NCBI GenBank assembly: GCA_027296055.1
Contig: JAPUJT010000087.1
Location: 1-64,000 of the forward strand
Source of the DNA: Planctomycetota bacterium
GTDB taxonomy: Bacteria; Planctomycetota; JAPUJT01
Reading direction: 5' to 3'
Length of the DNA: 64,000 nucleotides
In this document: one piece after another, positions 51,143 through 61,100 of the stretch
Layout of the letters: each line of letters opens with the position of its first letter
Numbering within the stretch: the first letter of the stretch is position 1
Made by a program: the position numbers and the translations under genes
Notes under the pieces: model-generated
Seen by the model: the letters and a program-made list of their open reading frames with translations, nothing else
Told to the model about the DNA's origin: nothing
Database searches by the model: none

Positions 51143-51538
51143 ATGATCGAGTTCAACTGCAGCGCCTGCGAGACGCGCCTGCGAGTCAATGGGGCTCTAG
51201 GCGGGAGGAAGGTGCGTTGCCCCAAGTGCCGCGATGTCATCAGTGTTCCCAAGCAAGAGACCACTACCCGTCGGCGCATGGCCCCCAGGACCTGCCAGCG
51301 ATGCAACCGTCCCGTCCTTCCCAACGAGATGACCCAGGAAATCGAGGGAAAGGTCCACTGCTCCTACTGCCTGACGGACCTGGGAATCGCATCGAGCGGG
51401 GGCCTGCACGATCCCACCACGCTGAACATTCCGGGCATGGTCGTGTTGAGGGGGAAGGAAGAGCGGGACGCTGCGCGTCGATTCCTCGACACGCAGGCCG
51501 AGAAGCAGCACTCCGAATCCGATGACGCCGAGAGCTGA
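51143..51538 (+). CDS. CxxC zinc-ribbon protein
   Basis: The 131-residue product has two zinc-type modules. The first is residues 5-32 (CSACETRLRV, then RCPKCRDVISVP), and the second is residues 50-78 (CQRCNRPVLPNE, then CSYCLTDLG). The C-terminal 50 residues are charged and helical. The first module is common in planctomycete-like genomes, often fused to kinases or other domains, here alone. It probably binds RNA or protein in the cytoplasm. A good promoter precedes it and a tandem repeat with the giant protein operon follows. Confidence 0.75.
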   Translation: MIEFNCSACETRLRVNGALGGRKVRCPKCRDVISVPKQETTTRRRMAPRTCQRCNRPVLPNEMTQEIEGKVHCSYCLTDLGIASSGGLHDPTTLNIPGMVVLRGKEERDAARRFLDTQAEKQHSESDDAES

Positions 51539-51573
51539 CCGCGGGCCGCCTTTTCCTGCCGCAATAGAACAAC

Positions 51574-51611
51574 AAAGGCACCAATCGCCAAAAAAGGCAC
51601 CAATCGCCAAA
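51574..51611. repeat. Perfect 19-base tandem repeat upstream of the giant operon
   Basis: AAAGGCACCAATCGCCAAA at 51574-51592 is repeated exactly at 51593-51611 with no spacer. A weak -10-like GATATA lies just beyond. It sits 140 bases before ATG 51752 and may be an operator or recent slippage. Confidence 0.85.
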
Positions 51612-51751
51612 GATCGCTAAGATGATATAGGGGGGTTCGACGTCTCTCGGGACGGTGGGGAACACCGATCTTTCGCGGCTTCTTTCCGAAGCGCGGGAAC
51701 CCTTGCCGGTCCCGGGCGTCTAATCCGTGAACAACCTAACTGGAGGTGGTC

Positions 51752-54700
51752 ATGAGTCTGCATCTCCGCGCCGCGCTCGCCGTCGCGGCCCTGTTTCTCG
51801 TCGCGGCCGGGGAGGATCGCGGGGCCAAGGACCGCGATCCGCTGAAAGAACGGACCATCTATATCCCGTACCGGGATCTGGAGAAGGTGTTCGAGAAGGA
51901 GGGGAGGGGGGTCTTTCTCCCCTACCCTCAGTTCCTGGAACTCTGGGAGAGGGCGCGCGCCACGGACGTCGAGACGAGACCGCCCGTGGATGCCATCACG
52001 GCCGCCGGCGATTATCAGGGGACGGTCCGGGGAGACATCGCCGAGTTCCAGGCGCACTACTCCTTCGAGGTCCTGCGTGAAGGGTGGACGGAGATCCCTC
52101 TCGCCCTCGGAGGGCTCGCCCTCTCGGAGGCGAAGGCGGAGGGTGAAGGGGCGCTCTTGCGGGCCGATGACAAGGGTTATCGGCTCCTGGTGCCGGGCCG
52201 GGGTCGGTATGGGCTCACCGTAAAATTCGCCCTCAAGGTGGAGGAGAAGGCGGGCTACAAGTCGATATCGATCCGGACCCCGAAGGCCGCTGTCTCCAAG
52301 CTGAAGGTCACGCTGCCCGGGAAAGGGTTGGACGTGACCCTCGATCCGAATCTCGCTGCCACGATCCGTGAGGCGGAGGGGACGGAGGTCCTCGCCTTCC
52401 TCGGCGCATCCGAGCAGATCAAGATCACCTGGAGACCGAAGGCCCGAACCCTGGCGCCGGACGAAGCCCTGATCTCTGCCGAGGCGATCCAGAGGGTCAC
52501 GGTGGATGAAGGGGTTGTCCAGTCGACGGCCACCTACTCGCTCAACATACTGAGGACGCGCGTCACGGCCTTCGAGGTCGAATTCCCCGCCGGTTACAAG
52601 GTCACGGCCCTGGAAGGGGAGTACTTTCCCGATCTCTCGTCCGTTCGCGAGGATGGGAAACGCCGCGTGGCGGAGGTCAAGCTCCATCGCGGGGTCGAAG
52701 GGGAATACAAGTTCACCCTCTCGATCGAGAAAGTTGATCCTGCGTTCCCCGGGCAGGGAGCCACCCTCGAGGTTCCTCGGATGGCCCTACGGGGAGCCCG
52801 GACGGAGCGAGGCGTCCTCTCTCTGGCCCTCTCGCCTGACCTCCGAGCCAAGGTCTCTTCCGCGACCGGAGCGACCCAGGTAGACGTCGCCGACCTTGGA
52901 GAGCAGGCGAAGGGGGCGGCGTTCGGATTCCGATATCCCCTGCATCCGTTCACCGTCCAGCTGGAGGTGGAGAAGGTGCAGCCGCGGGTTCGCGCCGATT
53001 CCCTCTCCATCATTTCCATCGATGACGAACAGGTCGTCCTGACGGCGCGTTATGTCTTTCAGATCCAGCGCGGCGGTCTTTTTCACCTCCGTTTCATTCT
53101 CCCCGCGGGCTACGACCTGATCGATGCGACCAGCTCCCTGGCGGTACGCGATTCCCGGGTCGTCGACGCGCCGGAAGGCAAGGTACTCGAGGTGGACCTC
53201 GAGCAGAGGACGACGGGCGGGGTGGATGTCACGATCTCGCTGGAATCGCGCCGGGAGAGCGCGGAGGGAAACATCTCTCTTCCCTTCATCCAGGCCCTCG
53301 ACGTGATCCAGGAGACGGGCCACGTCGGTGTCTCCCTCCTGGAGAGCCTCGAGGCAGTGACCGGCGAGGTCGTCGGGCTCGTCCCAAAGGATCCCCAGAA
53401 GATCGCGCGGGGCGGCATCGGGTGGCCGCGGGACCAGGTCTTGACGCAGGGATTCTCCTATCAGAAGCACCCCATCTCCGCTGATCTGAAGGTCTCGCGG
53501 AAAGAGAGCCATGTGACGGCGACCGTCCAGACCTCCCTCGATGTGAAGGAGGACCTGATCAAGGTCACTAGCGAGATCCACTACGACGTTCGTTACGCCG
53601 GGGTGGACCGATTCCGGTTCACCCTCCCAAAAGGGATCGGCGAGACAGCCCACATCGAGGGGGCTCTGACCAAGGAGAAGAGATCGGAAGAGACGGATGA
53701 GGGAACTACCGTCGTCCGGGAGGTCACGCTCCAGAGGAAGGTCCTGGGTAGTTATGTCCTCACCGTCGAGTACGACCTGAAGCTGGCCTCGGCCGAGGCC
53801 GGCGAGTCGGTCACCCAGGAGATTCCGGAGTTGACGGTCCTCGACGTCTTCAGCGAGGAGGGTTACGTCGCGGTCCGGAAGGCTCCGAATATCGTCCTCC
53901 AGGCAGAAGACCCTACGAATACGAACCTCGACTCGATCGACCCAAGGGAGTTGCCCGAGTCGATGAGGGCGGAGGGAGCGTTTCTCGCCTACCAGTATCT
54001 CCGTCACCCCGTCGCGATGAACGTGGCGGTAACCCGCTACGAATTCAAGTCGGTCCTGCCCACGCTCGTCCGAAGCATACACACCGAGGTCGTGCTGACG
54101 ACCGAAGGCGCCCTTCGCTACGAGGCGACGATCGCGCTGATCAACAAGCATCGGCAGTTTCTGCGTGTTCGTCTTCCCGAACGGGCCGAGGTCGAGGCCC
54201 TGTCGGTCGACGGCGAGGATCGGGATTACTCGAAAGACGAGGGTGAGGTCATCCTCGTCGATCTGGCCGATGCGGGTAAGCAGGGCAAGGAGATCCGGAT
54301 CCGCCTCCGGTACAACATTCCGCGAACATCACCTGGCGGTCTCGGGGCCGCCCGCCGGCACCGGGTCCTGCTCCCTGCCATCGAAGGCGAGCCTGCCCCC
54401 GATGGCCTGGGCAAGCCCGAGAACCCGCCTCCGGTCGCCCATCTGAGCTTGAATCTCCACGTCCCGCAGGACAGGGCCTACATCGGTTTCTCCACCTCGA
54501 TGAATCTTCTGGAAGGTCCGACGTCCTTCTGGGGGGGTATTCGCAAGTCTCTCCTCGGTGGGAACCGGATCGACATGAGGGGGCTCAGGGTCATCCAGGC
54601 TGGCGAGTCCCTCGCCACGATGGTTCGTGGCGGAGAGGCGAACTCCTCCGGCGACTTCGTCCCGGAAGGCAAGAAGTTCTCCTTCTTCAAGCTCGAGGGG

Positions 54701-55138
54701 GGAGGCGCCGTGACGATCACGCACCTGTCCCGGCCTCTGCACGCCGCGATCCAGCTAGGTGTCATCGTCGGGCTGCTCGCCGCCGGCGTGAATCTTCCCC
54801 GGCGAAAGATCATCTCGGCCAACCTCGCCGTCTTCGGACTGGCAGGAATCACGATCACCCTCCTCGCCTTCGCCCCCGAGCCTATGAGGCCGTACCTGGA
54901 GTCGGCGCTGATGTCCGCTGCGCTCCTCGGTCTGATCTGGGCGGGGCTCTTCGTGGTGAATGAGCTGAAGGGCGGGACGGCAGGGCCCGCCGCTCCTCCG
55001 CTGGCCACCGAACCGCACCACGATCCGACGGGAGGCGGAGGTCCGGATCTGGAGGACGCCGCCGAGGCCAAGCCGAAGAGGCGCCGGACGTCCGGTCGGA
55101 TCCGCAAGCCCCGTCGCTCGAAGGGGGAAGACGAATGA
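51752..55138 (+). CDS. Giant exported modular protein, module A
   Basis: The 1128-residue product starts at ATG 51752 with GGAGG six bases upstream; the GTG at 51746 lacks that. Signal peptide residues 1-20. A conserved box follows: IYIPYRDLEKVFEKEGR, then FLPYPQFLELW (about 34-64), then an ectodomain with GDYQGTV and FEVLREGWTEIPLALGG, which recur in the next gene. Long beta-rich stretches (about 70-960) have no catalytic motif that I recognise. Three C-terminal TM helices (about 995-1075: VIVGLLAAGVNL, LAGITITLLAFA, LIWAGLFVVNEL) and a Lys/Arg-rich cytoplasmic tail end it. ATGA overlap with the next gene shows translational coupling. Confidence 0.8.
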   Translation: MSLHLRAALAVAALFLVAAGEDRGAKDRDPLKERTIYIPYRDLEKVFEKEGRGVFLPYPQFLELWERARATDVETRPPVDAITAAGDYQGTVRGDIAEFQAHYSFEVLREGWTEIPLALGGLALSEAKAEGEGALLRADDKGYRLLVPGRGRYGLTVKFALKVEEKAGYKSISIRTPKAAVSKLKVTLPGKGLDVTLDPNLAATIREAEGTEVLAFLGASEQIKITWRPKARTLAPDEALISAEAIQRVTVDEGVVQSTATYSLNILRTRVTAFEVEFPAGYKVTALEGEYFPDLSSVREDGKRRVAEVKLHRGVEGEYKFTLSIEKVDPAFPGQGATLEVPRMALRGARTERGVLSLALSPDLRAKVSSATGATQVDVADLGEQAKGAAFGFRYPLHPFTVQLEVEKVQPRVRADSLSIISIDDEQVVLTARYVFQIQRGGLFHLRFILPAGYDLIDATSSLAVRDSRVVDAPEGKVLEVDLEQRTTGGVDVTISLESRRESAEGNISLPFIQALDVIQETGHVGVSLLESLEAVTGEVVGLVPKDPQKIARGGIGWPRDQVLTQGFSYQKHPISADLKVSRKESHVTATVQTSLDVKEDLIKVTSEIHYDVRYAGVDRFRFTLPKGIGETAHIEGALTKEKRSEETDEGTTVVREVTLQRKVLGSYVLTVEYDLKLASAEAGESVTQEIPELTVLDVFSEEGYVAVRKAPNIVLQAEDPTNTNLDSIDPRELPESMRAEGAFLAYQYLRHPVAMNVAVTRYEFKSVLPTLVRSIHTEVVLTTEGALRYEATIALINKHRQFLRVRLPERAEVEALSVDGEDRDYSKDEGEVILVDLADAGKQGKEIRIRLRYNIPRTSPGGLGAARRHRVLLPAIEGEPAPDGLGKPENPPPVAHLSLNLHVPQDRAYIGFSTSMNLLEGPTSFWGGIRKSLLGGNRIDMRGLRVIQAGESLATMVRGGEANSSGDFVPEGKKFSFFKLEGGGAVTITHLSRPLHAAIQLGVIVGLLAAGVNLPRRKIISANLAVFGLAGITITLLAFAPEPMRPYLESALMSAALLGLIWAGLFVVNELKGGTAGPAAPPLATEPHHDPTGGGGPDLEDAAEAKPKRRRTSGRIRKPRRSKGEDE

Positions 55139-58100
55139 GGTCCGCCATTTTTGCAGTCCTGGCCCTGTTCCTCCTCCCCGCCGTGACCAGAGGTCAGGAG
55201 GAGATCCATCGAAAAATCTATGTCCCTCTGGACGAGTGGGAGCAGGTCCTCGAGGAGGAGCCCCGGGGACTGATGCTCACCAAGGTCGAGTACGACGATC
55301 TGATCGAGCGGGCGAAGGCAAACCTGAAGCACGGGGAGGTCGACGGACCGCCCCCCGTCGGGGCGGCCATATCGGGAGCGACTTACGAGGCGACCCTCGA
55401 AGGACAGCGATGCGTGGTCGACGCGAATTTCGAGATCGAGTTTCTCCGGGACGGATGGGTGCTCCTTCCGCTGGGCCTGGAGGGGACGGCGCCGTCGGAT
55501 GCGACTCTCGGGGAGACGAAGGCGCTTCTCCGCCGGAACCGAGTCGGTGGATTTTTTCTGCTCGCGCGGGGCAAAGGAAAGGCATCGCTTCGCATCCCTT
55601 TCTCCTCCGCCGCGGAAGAGTCCGCCGAGGGCTACTTGATCCGATTCGGCCTCGCGCCCTCGGCCGCGGGGACGTTTCGCTTTCGAGCTACAGGCGAATG
55701 GGAGATCTCCGAGGCGGGAAGGTCGGGTGTCGTGGCCTACGACGCCGCCACGGGGGAGACCCGGTTCTCGACCCCGATAGGCGGCCGTCGACGAATCACC
55801 CTTCACGTCGCGCGGAGGAAGGAGGGCAAGGAACGGCGGCCGGTGATCCTCCTCGACAAGGAGTTGACGCTACTGATCGACGACGCGGCGATCGATGCCT
55901 GGTGGGATCTCGACTACACCGTCCTGCGCGAGAAGAGGGCGACGTTCGAGATCGGCTTGCCGGCCGGGTTCGATCTGACGGAGGTCTCGACGCCAGACCT
56001 GCTCGACTGGCGCGTCCTGCAGAACGGAAACTTGCAGATCACGCTCCAGAATGATGCGGAAGGCCATGTGCCTGTGACCGTCCGGATGCGGACCGGCATC
56101 CCCGCCGGAGGAGAGGTCCAGACCCCGCACCTCTCCGGCGTGGATGCGGACCGGCAATGGGGCCGGATGCAGATCCTCCTGCTCGGCGGTCAGAGGGGCC
56201 GGCTCGTCCGACTCGAAGGGGCGCGCGAGATCCCGGTCGGCGAGGCCGCGCCATCCAATGGAAACGCACCCCCCGTCTCCCGACAGGTCTTCCGTTCCTT
56301 CGCATGGTCCGGCGACTCTCCGAAGGTGACCCTGGAGGTGGAGAGGCCTCCCCCCCGTCTGCTGGCGGACGTCCGGACCCTCGTGACCGTGACGGATGAA
56401 GGAGTCTGGTTTCGAACCATCATCGGATACGAGGCGATCGAGGGCGAGGCCCTCTCGCTCTCCCCTCAGCTCCCGGCCGATCTCGAACTCTTCGCCCTCC
56501 AGGCCGAGGGGGCGACCATCGAGTGGAGGGAGGAGGAAGAGGGCCGCATCTGGGTGGGGCTCTCCAGCAAGCTGACGGGGAAAGACAAGGTCTATCTGAT
56601 GGCCGAGGGCCGCCTGCCGGGCGGAGATGAGCTGGCCATCCCTCGAATCGTGGCCGGGGCGGAGCGCGAAGAAGGCTACCTCTCGTTCGCGGTGGAGGGA
56701 GGGTACTCGCTTCGCGGGAGCGAGATCCGCGGGCTGGACCCGATCGATGCCCGTCTCTCGACCCAGATCATGGGGATGGACGTCAAGGGGGCGAAGCTCT
56801 GCTACCGGTATCGGGATCCCCATTACGGGGGAAAGATCCTCGTGAGGGAGGAGAAGCCCGAGATCAACCTGGAGACGGTCGAGTACATCTCGCTGGTGGA
56901 GGACACGCTCAAGTTCCAGATCCAGCTCGGCTACGAGTTCCTCCGCGCCGGAGCCAGAGAGGTGCGGTTCATCCTCCCCAAGGGCACCGGCGAGATCGAG
57001 ATCCAGGGTGACGGTTACAAGGAGAAGTCCCGAACCGATGAGGAGGATGGCGAGCACTGGAAGGTGACATTCCAGGCCCCCGCGCTCGGCAGACGCCACC
57101 TGTTCGTCACCTTCGAGCAAAAGCTATCCGACGTCTCGGAGGTCCCGATGTTGGTGGCGATAGGAGTGGAGCGTCAGCGAGGTTACGTCGCCGTCGAGGC
57201 GAGCGCCGAGTCGGAGATCACTTTGAAGGATCCGGCGGGTTTGCGGGAGGTGGATCCGGCGGAAGTCCCCGACCACGCCCGGTACAAACCGGAGCAGAAG
57301 GTCCTCTTCGCCTATCGCTACGTCACGGCGGACCGCTCCGTGGGATTCTCCGCTCAACGACATGACAAGGGGAAGGTACATCAGGCCGTCGTCTCGAGCT
57401 TCGAGGCGGACGTCCAGTGTAACCCGTGGGGTGCGGAGAAGGTCACCGCCACGTACACCATCCAGCAGACATCCATGCAGTGGCTCGAGTTCGTCCTCCC
57501 CGCGGGGAGCGAACTCTGGGCGGCGAAGCTCGACGGCGTGGGCGTCAAGCCTGTGCGCGAGGATCGACGCGTCGTGATCCCCCTGGAAGGGAAGGGCCCC
57601 CGTGAGAGAAAACTGCAGCTGATCTATTCCACCCGTTCACGATCCGGGATGAGGGTTGCCTCCGCCCTGCCCCAGGTCGACTATCCCGTCCGCATCTCCA
57701 CCGTCCGGATGCACGTCCCCGGCGATCAGATCGTGATCTGGGCGGGAGGCGAGTACGCCCCCCAGTTCGTTCTCGGCGGACGATCCGGGCTGCGCCTGCT
57801 CTGGGAGAAGTACCGGGCCACGGCCCTGACGCTCCTCTTGCTCTCCGGTCTGGGGTATCTGCTGGTCCGGATGAGGGAGACGATCGGGGAGGCAGTCCGA
57901 CAGGCTCGCTGGCGCTACGGGACCGTGAAGGTCGGCCTGATGGGAGGGCTGTTCATCATCGCCATGATCTTCGGAGTCTACGCGATTCCTGGTCTGGTGA
58001 AGTCGAGGAGTTCGGCGCGTAGCGGTTGGCTGTTCGAGACGCAAACGAAGGCGATGGGCTCGCGGGAGGCGATGGAAGATGACTACGAAGGAGCTGGGCT

Positions 58101-61100
58101 GAGGACTGTCAGTTCGCGCCAGGGAGAACACGGATTCAACCTCGGGATGCCGAAGGCCCCGCCCCCGGCGAACGAGCCGGTTCCGGACATGGCCGCCGCC
58201 GCCAGGAATGGCTACGCCTTCGGAGACGATGAGGACGAGGCCAATCGCATTGTCGGAAGTGATTTGACGTTCCAACGCCTTCGAAACGAGAGGCGGATAC
58301 TGGGCGGCAGTTCAGGTCGGGTCGGCGGAGGGAGCGCCGGTGGTTCCAGGCCACGGCGCGCAGCGATCCGGCAGCAGCTCGATCTCCAGGGCCTCGCGTC
58401 CCTGGCCCTCGATTTCCCCGAGATGGGGGCCGTCCTGCCGTTCCGGCGACAGGGATCGGGAGGCGCTGCGCGCCTGTTGATCCTGAGTGGAGGCACCTTC
58501 AGGGCCATAGCCGTCCTGGCCTTCGTCGGATGCCTGCTCGGTGGGCTGCTGGCGATTCGCCGAGGCCACGCAGTCGCCATCCTGGCGATCTTGCTCGGCG
58601 TCACAATCTTGCCGGAGGTCCTCCCCACGTTCTCGGGACCCGCGAACGCCGGGCTATCCGGCCTGCTTCTCGCCCTGATATTCGCCGCCTTCGTGTGGGG
58701 AGTCGGCAGGCTCTCCCGGCTTTCGGTGAAGGGGGCGTCCGTCGCTCTACTCCTCGTCCTGATCCCGACGGGCTTGACGTGGGCACAGGAGCCGATCCCG
58801 CCTGCACCTGGCGATGCCATGAAGAAGCTACAGGCGCTCCTGGAGGAGGAGCCTCGCCCTGCCCGTCTACGGGAGCGACGAGTCTACATCCCCTACGACA
58901 GCGGGGACCCAGGCGCCCTCGACGAAGGAGGAAAGCTCTACCTCCCCTACGACGAGTTCATGCGCCTCTGGAATCTGGCTCACCCTGGAATCGTCGACCC
59001 GGCGGCGTTCCCATACGCCGTCACGCGAGCGGAGTACAGGACTCTTCTGGAGGGGGACGTCCTTGCAGTCACCGCCGACTTCCGGATCCGAACGATCCGG
59101 AAGGGTTGGACCGAGGTTCCCCTCGGTCTTGCCGGAGCCCGGATCGAGAGTGTCCTGGTCAACGGAGAGACGGGCAGCCTCCGAGGATCGAAGGCCGGCT
59201 ATTCCTTCCTCGCCGAGACCGCCGGGAGCTATCGGGTCACCGTGACGTTCCAGATCAAGGGACAGGGGCGTGGCGGCGCGGGCTTCGTCGAGATGTTCCT
59301 GGCAGGGAGCCCGATCTCGCCGCTCACGCTTCGTGTCGCGGACGCGAACCGGCGGGCGCGAATCGAGGGGGCGCCCTCCGGACAGTGGGCGGAGAACGGC
59401 CACATCCGAGCGGACCTCGGGGGGATGGATCGCCTCCGGATCTCCTGGGAATCCGGCGAGGGTGTAGGCGCCGAGGTTGCGCTTCGAGCGCGGACCCTGG
59501 CCCGACTGCACCTCGGAGAAGACCATGTGAGCTTGACGCAAGAGACGATCTTCGAGACCTCGGGCGGCAAGGTCGACACGTTTCGATTCCGGATCAGCGA
59601 GGGTTTCAGGGTCCACTCGGTGAAGGGGGAGTGGGTGCGGTCCTGGGGGCTGGAGGGTCGAGGTCTCGTCGTCTCGCTGTTCCAGCCTCGTGAAGGGAAG
59701 ATCCCGATCGAAGTCGAGGGGGAGTCGTCCATCGTGGACGGGAAGGCCGGGATGCCGACGATCAGACCGGCCGCCGTGGAGATGGAGAGCGGGGCTCTCC
59801 TCGTGGACAAGGAGCGGCACCTGAACGTGAGGGTGACCGGGAAGAAAGGGCTGCGAACGGTCGAAGCGGACGGTTGGAACGGTCCCCCCTCCCGGGGCGA
59901 ACTGGTCCGGACCTACCGTTTCGTGAGCCGTCCGATCGAGCTGGAGAGCCATGTCTCCGTGACCGAGACGGAGACGGCCGCCGTGGTCAGGCAGGATCTC
60001 ACCGTCTCTCCACGCGAGGTGATCCAGGTGATCCAGGTCCAGGAGACCATCCATCAGGGAAGGGTTTTCGACCGCCAGATCCGGATCACGTCCGGATACC
60101 GTCTCGACGGCTTCACCGGTCCCATCCGGGACGCCTGGGTCGATGAGGGGTTGCTCCACATCGTGTTCGACCAGGGACTCTCGGGCGGGGCCTCCTACTC
60201 GATCTCCCTCTCGAGGCGCGAGGTGGAGGATCAGAAGGAGTTCGGCATACCCCTCGCCTGGATCGAGGGAGCGGGACGGCAGCGAGGATCGATAGCGATG
60301 ACCGGCAGCGAGGGCACACGTCTTCTCACAAAGGATCTCCAGGGACTCCGGTCCACCGATCCTCGTCGGCTGGGGGGTGGGAGACAGCAGCGCGTCGCCG
60401 ACCTCGCCCTCGCCTATTCGGAGGCCTACTCCGGGGCTCTCCTGCTCGGCAAGGAGGAGGCGCAGCTCGAGGCATCGTGGATCCTCCACGTGGAGGCGGC
60501 CGGCGATGTCCTCGAGATGGCGGTGCGGATCGAATACCGGACGAGCCGCGGGTCCGTCGACACGGTGTCCTTCTCTCTCCCGGCGGAGATCGGGGAGAGC
60601 GTCCGACTCGTCGGCGACGGACTGCGGGAGACACCGAGTCGGGTGGAAGGGGATCGGCGGATCTGGACCGTGACGCTACAGGCCGCTTTCACGGACCGCT
60701 ATTCGCTCGGGGTCTACTTCGACCGGAAATTCGAGCCCGGCGTGCCACTCCCACTGCCAACCCTGGGTTTTCCCGACGCGGACGAACGCGAGGGCCACAT
60801 CCTCATCCAGAAGCAGGAAGCCCTGGCGCGAATCGACCTCTCGAATCTGGACGGTCTCGAGCTGGTCCCGGCTCACCGCCTCTCTGCGCTCCCCTCGGGG
60901 GTGGCGGCAGATCAGATCCTGAAGGCTTACAGGAAGGTGAGCTCTCCCTGGTCTCTCGGCCTCGCCGTGCAGCCGCTGGACATAGAGAAGGTGGCGGGGG
61001 TTCACATCCACTACATGAAGATGGAGACGGTCGTGCAGGAAGACGGTCTCTCCTGGAACCGCGCCTCGATCCGGATCCGAAATCAAAAAATGCAGTTTCT

